Below, in pieces: positions 1 through 6,641 of a stretch of 11,211 nt of DNA. The notes under the pieces were generated by a model. It was not told the origin of the DNA. It searched no databases and was given only the letters and a program-made list of their open reading frames with translations. Source of the stretch: Collinsella sp. (lineage in GTDB: Bacteria > Actinomycetota > Coriobacteriia > Coriobacteriales > Coriobacteriaceae). Where the stretch lies: NCBI GenBank assembly GCA_018376905.1, contig JAHAAK010000055.1, forward strand, positions 1-11,211, given 5' to 3'. The position numbers were made by a program, and so were the translations under genes. Each line of letters opens with the position of its first letter. The first letter of the stretch is position 1.

Positions 1-11
1 GTCGGAGGGGT

Positions 12-90
12 GGCTTTGTAAAGCCGTTTGTCTCCACCCGCGTAGCGGGTGGTTTAAGGCTGGCCGCTGCGCGGCCAGCAGACTAAAGTC
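12..90. mobile_element. Putative IS200/IS605-type element end (tandem hairpins)
   Basis: Four perfect inverted repeats are stacked here: GGCTTT/AAAGCC (12-17/20-25), CCACCCGC/GCGGGTGG with a 3-nt loop (34-41/45-52), GCTGGCCGC/GCGGCCAGC with a 3-nt loop (59-67/71-79) and GACT/AGTC (81-84/87-90). The homology of the adjacent kdgT-like reading frame stops exactly where the hairpins begin, at about 90/91. IS200/IS605 elements have no terminal inverted repeats but carry subterminal hairpins at both ends, which fits this picture. No transposase is visible, because the element would continue left of the window. A run of terminators or a REP-type element is the alternative. The family assignment is inference. 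Confidence 0.45.
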
Positions 91-323
91 TTGAATGAAA
101 TCGTCGTACCGACGATAAGCAAAAAAGCGCCCACGAGCGGGCCTGCACCCTGCTGGGTCATGCCAAGCGTAAAGCTGCCGAGCGTTTTGAACAGATCGGG
201 GAATAGCGTGTTGAGCAGGCAGCCCAACAGAAGCGGCACCAAAATATTGGCACCCGGGATGGAGGACATCTTAAAGAACGGCTCCTTTGCCGCCGGCACC
301 TCCACCGCAGTCGATTCACTCAT
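54..323 (-). pseudogene. kdgT: Truncated 2-keto-3-deoxygluconate permease (KdgT-like)
   Basis: The first ~77 residues match the N-terminus of the KdgT family, which takes up 2-keto-3-deoxygluconate by proton symport. Visible matches are the IPGANILVPLLLG segment (family: IPGGMMLVPLFLG), the GSFT motif and the following membrane segment ending in TTISFK. Start: the ATG at 323 has an AAAGGAG site 6-7 nt upstream. An in-frame ATG at 344 would add MHPKEIY but lacks such a site. After about residue 77 the frame runs into the hairpin cluster and adds ~11 unrelated residues (TLVCWPRSGQP) before a stop at 54. The family is normally about 310-340 residues, so only a quarter remains and transport is not expected. 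The gene lies 108 bp downstream of the dehydrogenase on the same strand, consistent with a former ketodeoxygluconate/hexuronate operon. The rest may lie on the far side of an insertion. Confidence 0.75.
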
Positions 324-380
324 ATATATCTCCTTTGGATGCATGCGAATCGTAGCCGCACGCGCCTATGTCAGAAAGAA

Positions 381-400
381 GGCGACAACCCCGAGTCGCC
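381..400. other. Small hairpin between SDR gene and kdgT remnant
   Basis: GGCGAC (381-386) pairs with GTCGCC (395-400) across an 8-nt loop in the 108-bp gap between the two minus-strand genes. There is no T-tract on either side, so it is more likely an mRNA-processing or stability hairpin than a terminator. A third GTCGCC copy at 404-409 offers an alternative pairing. Confidence 0.25.
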
Positions 401-431
401 AGGGTCGCCGCCAAACGATCACCGCGGGGTA

Positions 432-1181
432 TTACCCGTCCAGGACGATGCCGCCGTCGCAGTCACCGATCTCGCCGTTCACGAAGCTGGCGAGGTCGGA
501 AGCAAAGAAGAGCACCATCTGCGCAGGCTCGCTTGCCTGGGCGGCGCGGCCCAGAGGAATACCGTTGATGATGCGCTGAGAGTTCTCGTCAGAGAGAATC
601 GAGGTCATATCGGTAAGGGTGAGCGACGGGCATACAGCGTTGCAGCGGACGCCGAACTTACCGCCTTCCTTGGCAACTGCCTTGGTTAGACCGTTGACGC
701 CGGCCTTGGAGCTCGCGTAAGCCGCGGTGCCGAGCAGGCCGCCGCCGATCTTGCCAGCAACAGAGCTCACGTTGACGATAGTGCCGGCATGGGCCGCCTT
801 AAAGTGCGGGTACACAGCATTCATCATGGTAAAGGTACCGTTGAGGTTGATGTCGATGGTGCGACGCCACTCGGTGTCATCGATCTCATCGAACTTCTTG
901 GTGCTGATGACGCCAGCACAGTTGATCAGGATGTTGGTTTGCGGCAGGTCCGTAAAAATCTGCTCGACAGTCTCGCGTGCCTTGGGTGCATCGGCGACAT
1001 CGAGCTGATAGAACTTGTTGCCCTCGCCAAGCTCGGCCACCGCGGCCTCGCCCTTAGCAGCGTTCCTTGCGATGAGCGCGACATGTCCGCCGCCCGCGAC
1101 GATGCCCTTGGCGATCTCGAGGCCAATGCCCTGAGTGCCGCCCGTGACAATCGCGGTCTTGCCCGTGAAGTCAAATGCCAT
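432..1181 (-). CDS. SDR-family oxidoreductase (KduD/FabG-like)
   Basis: A 249-residue classical short-chain dehydrogenase/reductase, the usual size for the family. The Rossmann nucleotide-binding motif TGGTQGIG is at residues 13-20, NCAG at 87-90, the structural Asn at 112, the catalytic Ser in NVSS at 137-140, and the catalytic Tyr155 and Lys159 in YASSK. An Arg at 39, after the second strand, suggests preference for NADP(H); this is inference. The ATG at 1181 was chosen because AAAGGGGG lies 8 nt upstream and the conserved fold begins immediately; an extension to 1298 has no SDR homology. The neighbouring kdgT remnant suggests a KduD-type 2-dehydro-3-deoxy-D-gluconate 5-dehydrogenase or gluconate 5-dehydrogenase role. 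Sequence alone cannot separate these from a FabG-like ketoacyl reductase, so no symbol is given. The cytoplasmic SDR call is firm; the substrate is not. Confidence 0.9.
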   Translation of the reverse strand: MAFDFTGKTAIVTGGTQGIGLEIAKGIVAGGGHVALIARNAAKGEAAVAELGEGNKFYQLDVADAPKARETVEQIFTDLPQTNILINCAGVISTKKFDEIDDTEWRRTIDINLNGTFTMMNAVYPHFKAAHAGTIVNVSSVAGKIGGGLLGTAAYASSKAGVNGLTKAVAKEGGKFGVRCNAVCPSLTLTDMTSILSDENSQRIINGIPLGRAAQASEPAQMVLFFASDLASFVNGEIGDCDGGIVLDG

Positions 1182-1242
1182 GACTCCATCCCCCTTTATA
1201 TAAGGTGTCTCCTCGCGGGAAGATGGAGCATCGCACGTGGCG

Positions 1243-1248
1243 ATTATA
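1243..1248 (-). promoter_or_regulatory. Candidate -10 box for the SDR operon
   Basis: A perfect TATAAT on the minus strand lies about 60 bp upstream of the SDR start. The best -35-like hexamer (TTGTCA, plus positions 1271-1276) is 22 bp away, longer than optimal. The assignment rests mainly on the -10 match and its position. Confidence 0.35.
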
Positions 1249-1307
1249 TGAGTCCCAGTCGTCATGGTGGTGACAACCCCTCGCCTAACCGCGGGCATAA
1301 TAGTTCT

Positions 1308-1341
1308 TTGAAACGCTACAATTATTGAATTATTTTAATTC
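1308..1341 (+). promoter_or_regulatory. Candidate marR-ABC operon promoter with palindromic operator
   Basis: TTGAAA (1308-1313), a 17-bp spacer and TATTTT (1331-1336) form a plausible sigma-70 type promoter. The perfect palindrome GAATTATTTTAATTC (1327-1341, 6-bp arms, 3-nt centre) covers the -10 box. MarR-family repressors commonly bind AT-rich palindromes over their own promoters, so this is the likely autoregulatory operator. That link is inference from position. The site lies in the divergent region, so it might also influence the minus-strand SDR operon. Confidence 0.4.
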
Positions 1342-1373
1342 TTTATACGCTCTTTATATTGCCTAGCGGCCAA

Positions 1374-1404
1374 GTAGATTTTTGGGACATGCCTAGAAAT
1401 CTAC
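1374..1404 (+). promoter_or_regulatory. Leader stem-loop upstream of marR
   Basis: GTAGATTT (1374-1381) and AAATCTAC (1397-1404) are perfect arms. The stem extends inward as RNA to 13 pairs (two of them G-U), leaving a 5-nt loop at 1387-1391. It lies between the candidate promoter and the marR start. It could be a 5'-UTR attenuator or stability element, a second repressor site, or a dispersed palindromic repeat. There is no U-tract after it, so simple intrinsic termination is unlikely. Confidence 0.45.
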
Positions 1405-1471
1405 CGAATGGGATGGTTGGGCGGGGGTATCATCTTTTACCGAAAATAGTTTCTAGTGTTAGGGGTTTTCG

Positions 1472-1921
1472 GTGGAAGATACCGATTTCCATGAGCTTGG
1501 GCGTCAGCTCCTTACCGAGTTTGGCGGCATTCACCAGCGCGTTTCGCGCTTTGTGGACAAAGCTCTCAGCGGCGAGATGGCTGTCATGCGCGCCCTTATG
1601 CTCGCTGGCGGTTCGCTCACGCCGAGCGAGCTCGCTGATCGCGCCTGGGTCTCGAATGCCCGCATTGCCAATATCCTACGCGCTCTCGAAGCCAAGGGCT
1701 GGGTTGAGCGTGAGCACTCAAAGACCGACCGTCGTCGCGTACACGTCATAGTGACCGACAAGGGATTCCAGGATCTCGAAATCAAACGCCGGGAATTCGA
1801 GGACCGCACCGCGGCTTTCCTCGAGCAGCTCGGCGAAACAGATACCCAAGAGATGGTACGCCTTCTTAGACGTGCCAACGAAATTATCGACCACAATCAA
1901 GAAAGGAGAGATGCCGAGTGA
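1472..1921 (+). CDS. MarR-family transcriptional regulator
   Basis: A 149-residue winged helix-turn-helix protein of typical MarR size. The DNA-binding core is at about residues 34-98: helices around LTPSELADRAWVSNARI (49-65), a recognition helix continuing to about 74, and a wing carrying the family's basic D86-R-R-R segment followed by VHVIVTDKG. The N- and C-terminal helices would form the dimer interface. The start is a GTG at 1472, with AGGGG at 1461-1465 spaced 6 nt upstream. Its stop overlaps the next gene's GTG start by 4 nt, so it is co-transcribed and probably translationally coupled with the two ABC exporter genes. MarR proteins in such operons usually repress their own operon and release DNA on ligand binding; the ligand here is unknown and may be an exporter substrate. 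The family call is firm, the regulatory circuit inferred. Confidence 0.9.
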   Translation: MEDTDFHELGRQLLTEFGGIHQRVSRFVDKALSGEMAVMRALMLAGGSLTPSELADRAWVSNARIANILRALEAKGWVEREHSKTDRRRVHVIVTDKGFQDLEIKRREFEDRTAAFLEQLGETDTQEMVRLLRRANEIIDHNQERRDAE

Positions 1922-4287
1922 GGATTCTCAAGCTCTTTAAAAAACATATCCTGGCACTGTTCGCAGCTATCGTACTTATCGTAATCAGCTGCAACGCCGA
2001 TCTGGCGCTGCCTACCTATATGAGCGACATCGTCGACGTGGGTGTGCAGCAAGGCGGCATCGCGTCGCCCGTGCCCGACACTATCCGTGCCGAATCGCTC
2101 GACGACCTCGAACTCTTTATGAGCACCAAGGACGCCAAGGCTGTGGAGGCCGTGTTTAGCAAGGCGGACAATAACGGCATTCGAACGTACAAGGGCACCG
2201 AGGAGGAGCGCGCCGACGGCGGCAAGATTGCCGACATCATGAGCCTGCCCGAGACTGTCGTCCTTTCGTTCAACCAGGGCATCGATGCCAACTCCATGGG
2301 CGACATGACCGGCGCATCTACCGAGGCAAGCGATGGCGGCGCCGCTCAGGCCATGCCCACCCCCGAGCAGATGGCGGCAATGACGCCCGAGCAGCTCGCC
2401 GAGATGCAGCAGAAGGCCGCAGCGGCGCAGAATATGCAAAAGCAGATTGATGCCGACGGCGGTAAGATCACCATGAAGGGTCTGCGTCTAGGCGTTGAAG
2501 GCAACCTAATCGACCAGGGCAAGCTCGTGGAGGGCGCCAACGATATGGCGGACAAAATGGGCTCCATGTCGGGCTCCATCGTGACCCAACGCGCCGTGAG
2601 CTATGTGCAAGACGAGTACAAGGCGCAGGGCATCGACCCCGCCGACGTGCAGAACGCCTACCTGAGCCGCATGGCAACCACGATGTTTGGGCTGTGCCTG
2701 GTGTCGCTCGTCGCCACCATCCTGACCGGTGCCGTGGCTTCGCGCACCGCCTGCTCCATCGCCCGCGACCTGCGCCGCGAGACCTTCAACAAGGTTATGC
2801 ACTTCTCGCCGGCCGAGGTGGGCAAGTTTAGCCAGGCCTCGCTCATCACCCGCTGCACCAACGACATTCAGCAGATCCAGATGGCCGCAACCCTGTTTAT
2901 CCGCATGTGTCTGATGGCCCCCGTCATGGGCATCGTCGCCGTCATGCGCGTCCTGGCCAACCATACCGGCCTAGAGTGGACCATCGCCGTGGCCATCATC
3001 GCGGTCTCGGCCGTCGTCGGCGTGCTTATGGGCCTCACCATGCCCAAGTTCAAAAAGATGCAGAGCTTTGTGGACCGTGTGAACCTTACCGCCCGCGAGC
3101 TGCTCGACGGCCTGATGCCCATCCGCTCGTTCAACCGCGAGGAACATGAGCTCGAGCGTTTTGACAAGGCTTCGCTCGACCTGATGACCACACAGCTCTA
3201 CACCAACCGCGCCATGAGCTTTATGATGCCACTCATGATGCTCGTCATGAACTGCATCACCGTGCTTATCGTCTGGTTTGGCGCGCAGGGCGTGTCCGAC
3301 GGCGTGATGCAGGTCGGCAACATGATGGCGTTCATCTCCTACACCATGCAGATCGTCATGGCGTTTATGATCCTCACCATGGTTTCGGTCATCCTGCCCC
3401 GCGCCGAGGTCGCAGCCGAGCGCGTGGAAGAGGTCATCACCTGCCCCACGAGCATCAACGACCCCGCCTCGCCCAAACTGCCCGCCGCCAGCGCGCCGCG
3501 CGGCGAGCTCACCTTCCGTGACGTGAGCTTCCAGTATCCCGATGCCCGCGCCGACGTCATTAGCGGCGTAAACTTCACCACGCACGCCGGCCAGATGCTC
3601 GGCATCATTGGCTCCACGGGCTCGGGCAAGTCCACGCTCGTGCAGCTGATTCCGCGCCTGTACGACGTCACGGGCGGCAGCATTTCGCTCGACGGCGTCG
3701 ATGTGCGCGACATGACCCTTTCCGAGCTGCGCCGCCGCATCGGTTATATTCCGCAGCAGGGTCGCCTGTTCTCGGGTACCGTCGAGAGCAACCTCAAGTT
3801 TGCCGGCGACATGGTGAGTGACGAGGATATGCGCCAGGCAGCACGCGTCGCCCAGGCGGAGGACTTTATCGCCGAGCGCGAGGACGGGTACGACTCCCCT
3901 ATCAGCCAGGGCGGCTCCAATGTTTCGGGCGGTCAGCGCCAGCGTCTGGCCATCGCCCGCGCGTTGGCCAAAAAGCCCGAGGTCGTGGTGTTCGATGACT
4001 CGTTTAGCGCCCTCGACTACAAGACCGACGCTCGCCTGCGCGAGGAGTTGGCCAAAAACGTCACCGACGCCGCGCTCGTGGTCGTGGCCCAGCGCATCGC
4101 GACTATCATGCACGCCGACCAGATCATCGTGCTCGACGACGGCCACGTAGTGGGCACCGGCACGCACGAGGAGCTGCTGCGCAGCTGCCCGGCGTACCTG
4201 GAGATCGCACAGTCGCAGCTTTCCGCCGAGGAGCTGGGGCTTACCCAAGAAGAAATTGCAGCCGTCATGGAAGGAGGCGAGCGCTAA
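1918..4287 (+). CDS. ABC exporter half-transporter with large ectodomain (degenerate-site subunit)
   Basis: A 789-residue fused membrane/ATPase half-transporter, about 200 longer than the usual 570-620. TM1 is near 11-31. A polar extracytoplasmic insert covers roughly 35-250, with a tandem octad TPEQMAAM/TPEQLAEM at 148-163 and an Ala/Gln/Met-rich, probably helical stretch after it. TM2 starts near 254 and TM3-TM6 run to about 493. The ATPase domain has Walker A GSTGSGKS (565-572, K571), Q-loop Q613, signature VSGGQ (669-673) and Walker B ending D693. The catalytic Glu is replaced by Asp694 and the switch His by Gln725. These changes define the non-hydrolysing site of heterodimeric exporters (TM287/288, LmrCD, BmrCD). 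The start is a GTG with AAAGGAG 9 nt upstream, overlapping marR by 4 nt; the stop overlaps the next ATG by 1 nt. Likely an integral membrane drug, lipid or peptide exporter half; the substrate is unknown. Confidence 0.92.
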   Translation: MRILKLFKKHILALFAAIVLIVISCNADLALPTYMSDIVDVGVQQGGIASPVPDTIRAESLDDLELFMSTKDAKAVEAVFSKADNNGIRTYKGTEEERADGGKIADIMSLPETVVLSFNQGIDANSMGDMTGASTEASDGGAAQAMPTPEQMAAMTPEQLAEMQQKAAAAQNMQKQIDADGGKITMKGLRLGVEGNLIDQGKLVEGANDMADKMGSMSGSIVTQRAVSYVQDEYKAQGIDPADVQNAYLSRMATTMFGLCLVSLVATILTGAVASRTACSIARDLRRETFNKVMHFSPAEVGKFSQASLITRCTNDIQQIQMAATLFIRMCLMAPVMGIVAVMRVLANHTGLEWTIAVAIIAVSAVVGVLMGLTMPKFKKMQSFVDRVNLTARELLDGLMPIRSFNREEHELERFDKASLDLMTTQLYTNRAMSFMMPLMMLVMNCITVLIVWFGAQGVSDGVMQVGNMMAFISYTMQIVMAFMILTMVSVILPRAEVAAERVEEVITCPTSINDPASPKLPAASAPRGELTFRDVSFQYPDARADVISGVNFTTHAGQMLGIIGSTGSGKSTLVQLIPRLYDVTGGSISLDGVDVRDMTLSELRRRIGYIPQQGRLFSGTVESNLKFAGDMVSDEDMRQAARVAQAEDFIAEREDGYDSPISQGGSNVSGGQRQRLAIARALAKKPEVVVFDDSFSALDYKTDARLREELAKNVTDAALVVVAQRIATIMHADQIIVLDDGHVVGTGTHEELLRSCPAYLEIAQSQLSAEELGLTQEEIAAVMEGGER

Positions 4288-6143
4288 TGGCAGACGAGAC
4301 CAAGACTCAGATTCCCAAGCCCACCCGCCAGCGCGGTCCCATGGGCCGCATGGGCGGCATGCGTCGCGGCGAAAAGGCCAAGGACTTTAAGGGCACCATG
4401 AGGCAGCTGCTCGGCTATATCGGCCAGCACAAGATTGCCGTGTTTGCCGCCGTCGCCTTTGCCGTGTGCTCGGTCATCTTCAACATTGTGGGACCCAAGG
4501 TGCTCGGCCAGGTTACGACCAAGCTGTTCGAAGGCCTGGTCGCCAAGGTCAACGGCACCGGCGATGTCGACTTTGACTGGATCGCCAAGACGCTCGGCTT
4601 TTTGCTCTGCCTGTATCTGGCGAGCTCTGTCTGCAGCCTGGTCCAGGGCTGGCTCATGACCGGCGTCACGCAAAAGATCTGCTACCGCATGCGCAAGGAA
4701 ATCGCCGCCAAGATTGCCGTCGTGCCGATGAGTTACTTCAACGGCCACAGCAAGGGAGACGTACTCAGCCGCATCACCAACGACGTCGATACGCTGGGTC
4801 AGTCGCTCAACCAGAGCGTGACGCAGCTCATCACGTCGGTGACGCAGATTATCGGCGTGCTCGTCATGATGCTTTCGATCAGCCTGCCGCTTACCGGCGT
4901 CACCGTGCTCACGCTGCCGGCCGCCGCGATTATCTTGACCGTAATGATTCACTTCTCGCAGCCGTACTTCCGCGAGCAACAGCAGGTTCTGGGCGCCGTC
5001 AACGGCATTATCGAGGAGGACTTTGCCGGCCAGAACGTCATTCAGGTGTTCGACCGCGCCGAGGCCTCGATTGAAGAGTTCGACCGTCAAAACGACCGCC
5101 TCTTTATTAGTGGCTGGCGCTCGCAGTTCCTGTCGGGCCTGATGATGCCGCTTATGAGCTTGGTGGGCAACATGGGCTACGTGGGCGTCGTCGTGGTGGG
5201 CGCGCAGCTCGCGCTGACCGGCAATGCCACGCCCGGCGACATCCAGAGCTTTATCCAGTACGTTCGAAACTTTACGCAACCCGTGCAGCAGCTGGGCAAC
5301 GTGAGCAACACGATGCAGTCGATGGCCGCCGCCACCGAGCGCGTGTTTGAGTTCCTGGCCGCGCCCGAGGAGGAGCAGAAGGCCGACGCGCAGATTCCCG
5401 AGAAGCGCCCCGGCCACGTGGTGTTTGACCATGTCAAGTTTGGCTACACGCCCGACAAGACCATCATCCACGACTTTAGCTGCGAGGCGCAGCCCGGCCA
5501 GACCATCGCCATCGTCGGCCCCACCGGCGCCGGCAAGACCACGCTCATTAAGCTGCTGCAGCGCTTCTACGACGTGGACGGCGGCTCGCTGCGTGTCGAG
5601 GGCGTCGATGTGCGCGACTGGGACCGCGCGGCACTGCGCGGCGAGTTTGCCATGGTGCTGCAGGACACCTGGCTGTTTAACGGCACCATCCGCGAGAACA
5701 TCCGCTACGGACGCCCCGACGCGAGCGATGCCGAGGTCGAGGCCGCTGCGCGCGCCGCACGCTGCGACCACTTTATTCATACGCTCGCCGGTGGCTACGA
5801 CTTTATGATCAACGAGGAGGGCACCAACCTGTCGCAGGGTCAGCGCCAGCTCGTGACCATCGCCCGTGCCATTTTGGCCGACCGCCCGGCACTGATTCTG
5901 GACGAGGCGACTTCCAACGTCGATACCCGTACCGAGGAGCTCATTCAGCGCGCCATGGATGCGCTGATGCAGGGCCGCACCAGCTTTGTCATCGCGCACC
6001 GCCTGTCCACGATCCGCAACGCCGACGTGATCTTGGTGATTCGCGACGGCGACATCGTCGAGAAGGGCACGCACGACGAGCTGCTCGCCCAGGGCGGCTT
6101 CTACGCCGACCTGTACAACTCGCAGTTCGACGAAGCGGCGTAA
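4287..6143 (+). CDS. ABC exporter half-transporter (catalytic subunit)
   Basis: A 618-residue fused permease/ATPase, of typical length. A basic N-terminal tail with a Met/Gly/Arg-rich GPMGRMGGMRRG segment precedes TM1 near 50-70. TM2 to TM6 follow, ending around 330, with no large insert. The ATPase domain carries Walker A GPTGAGKT (411-418, K417), Q-loop Q459, signature LSQGQ (515-519), Walker B ILDE with D539 and catalytic E540, and switch His571. Canonical E and H residues complement their loss in the upstream subunit. The non-canonical LSQGQ signature would face the partner's degenerate site, while the partner's intact VSGGQ completes the active site here. This subunit is therefore the expected hydrolytic half of the heterodimer. 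The ATG overlaps the preceding stop (TAATG), with AAGGAGG 9 nt upstream, favouring coupled translation and equal stoichiometry. A terminator follows within 31 bp. Confidence 0.93.
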   Translation: MADETKTQIPKPTRQRGPMGRMGGMRRGEKAKDFKGTMRQLLGYIGQHKIAVFAAVAFAVCSVIFNIVGPKVLGQVTTKLFEGLVAKVNGTGDVDFDWIAKTLGFLLCLYLASSVCSLVQGWLMTGVTQKICYRMRKEIAAKIAVVPMSYFNGHSKGDVLSRITNDVDTLGQSLNQSVTQLITSVTQIIGVLVMMLSISLPLTGVTVLTLPAAAIILTVMIHFSQPYFREQQQVLGAVNGIIEEDFAGQNVIQVFDRAEASIEEFDRQNDRLFISGWRSQFLSGLMMPLMSLVGNMGYVGVVVVGAQLALTGNATPGDIQSFIQYVRNFTQPVQQLGNVSNTMQSMAAATERVFEFLAAPEEEQKADAQIPEKRPGHVVFDHVKFGYTPDKTIIHDFSCEAQPGQTIAIVGPTGAGKTTLIKLLQRFYDVDGGSLRVEGVDVRDWDRAALRGEFAMVLQDTWLFNGTIRENIRYGRPDASDAEVEAAARAARCDHFIHTLAGGYDFMINEEGTNLSQGQRQLVTIARAILADRPALILDEATSNVDTRTEELIQRAMDALMQGRTSFVIAHRLSTIRNADVILVIRDGDIVEKGTHDELLAQGGFYADLYNSQFDEAA

Positions 6144-6173
6144 AAACCGGCGGCAAACAACCGCAATGCCAAG

Positions 6174-6209
6174 AAAACGGGGGCGCAGGACAACCTGCAC
6201 CCCCGTTTT
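6174..6209 (+). terminator. Terminator of the marR-ABC operon
   Basis: AAAACGGGGG-C-GCAGG (6174-6189) pairs with CCTGC-A-CCCCCGTTTT (6194-6209) around an ACAA loop: 15 pairs with one C/A mismatch. It ends in TTTT and begins in AAAA, so it can work in both directions. It lies 30 bp after the second ABC stop codon. Confidence 0.85.
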
Positions 6210-6265
6210 GTATCCTTCGAGCCTCGAAACGCCTTCCCTGAGACCTCACTGACGGCGCTTTCCAG

Positions 6266-6314
6266 ACCCCGTGGGCAAAAAAGGGCAAATATGAGTACTG
6301 TTACCTTTTTAGTA
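6266..6314 (+). repeat. Intergenic repeat, copy A (inverted pair)
   Basis: This 49-bp segment matches the reverse complement of 6459-6507 at about 41 of 49 positions by eye, sharing GTGGGCAAAAAA and CAAATATGAGTAC without change. Copy A runs into a perfect hairpin CTGTTAC/GTAACAG (6298-6304/6312-6318) around CTTTTTA, which copy B has largely lost. Neither copy codes for anything recognisable. The pair could be a dispersed genus-level repeat or the ends of a small non-autonomous element. Confidence 0.65.
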
Positions 6315-6410
6315 ACAGCCAAAACCGCCTCAAATGCCGCTCCCACGGCTTACACGCGTCCCTAAATTGATCAAACAACACCATAGCGGACTTATATGTG
6401 TTTGCTTTAA

Positions 6411-6439
6411 TGAACATATTTCGCTGTTATGTCTATTAT
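6411..6439 (+). promoter_or_regulatory. Candidate distal promoter upstream of the DAHP synthase gene
   Basis: TGAACA (6411-6416), a 17-bp spacer and TATTAT (6434-6439) resemble a sigma-70 promoter, with 4/6 and 5/6 consensus matches. It lies between the two inverted repeat copies in an AT-rich patch. If used for the DAHP synthase gene it would give a leader of roughly 280 nt. Confidence 0.3.
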
Positions 6440-6458
6440 TTTGCGAAGGCAATATGAT

Positions 6459-6507
6459 ACTAAGATAGCAACCGTACTCATATTTGGCATTTTTTGCCCA
6501 CAGGGTA
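6459..6507 (-). repeat. Intergenic repeat, copy B (inverted pair)
   Basis: Minus-strand copy of the repeat at 6266-6314, with about 8 differences in 49 bp clustered in the distal half. Together with copy A it brackets a 242-bp segment with an AT-rich centre. A reading frame crosses this copy on the minus strand (6330-6686), but it has no recognisable domain and consists of repeat sequence, so it is not called as a gene. Confidence 0.65.
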
Positions 6508-6587
6508 TTTCCTAGGGAACCGACAACAGCCTTAGGGTCCCGCGCGGCGCCGCTCCCTCCCGGCATCCGCCGACGTTTACCCAGATA

Positions 6588-6626
6588 AAACCTGCCAAAA
6601 TAAACCTGTCCCTTTTTGGTAGGTTT
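6588..6626. repeat. Imperfect palindrome with internal direct repeat
   Basis: AAACCTGCC (6588-6596) pairs with GGTAGGTTT (6618-6626) at 8 of 9 positions. A second AAACCTG copy at 6602-6608, followed by TCCC, could pair with the same right arm. The interior holds TGTCCC next to a five-base T run. The marR leader palindrome (1374-1404) has GGGACA at the corresponding place in its loop, so the two may belong to one dispersed palindrome type. It lies upstream of the proximal promoter of the DAHP synthase gene. Confidence 0.45.
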
Positions 6627-6641
6627 CGGGGTGACAAGGGC

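Noticed and set aside
1182..1298. N-terminal extension of the SDR gene to an upstream ATG
   Set aside because: The added residues are not SDR-like, the region contains a TATAAT box, and the internal ATG at 1181 has a much better ribosome binding site.
4284..6200. 638-codon open frame opposite the second ABC gene
   Set aside because: Histidine- and alanine-rich antisense translation typical of a GC-rich shadow frame; the plus-strand gene has all ABC motifs.
6216..6228. TTCGAG-C-CTCGAA palindrome
   Set aside because: Only 6-bp arms in a GC-rich region with no gene start or repeat boundary beside it; it could easily be chance.
6510..6570. Possible T-box or riboswitch in the DAHP synthase leader
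   Set aside because: The region is GC-rich and can pair, but the T-box antiterminator core (GGTGG-ACCGCG type) is absent and no other known riboswitch core was recognised.
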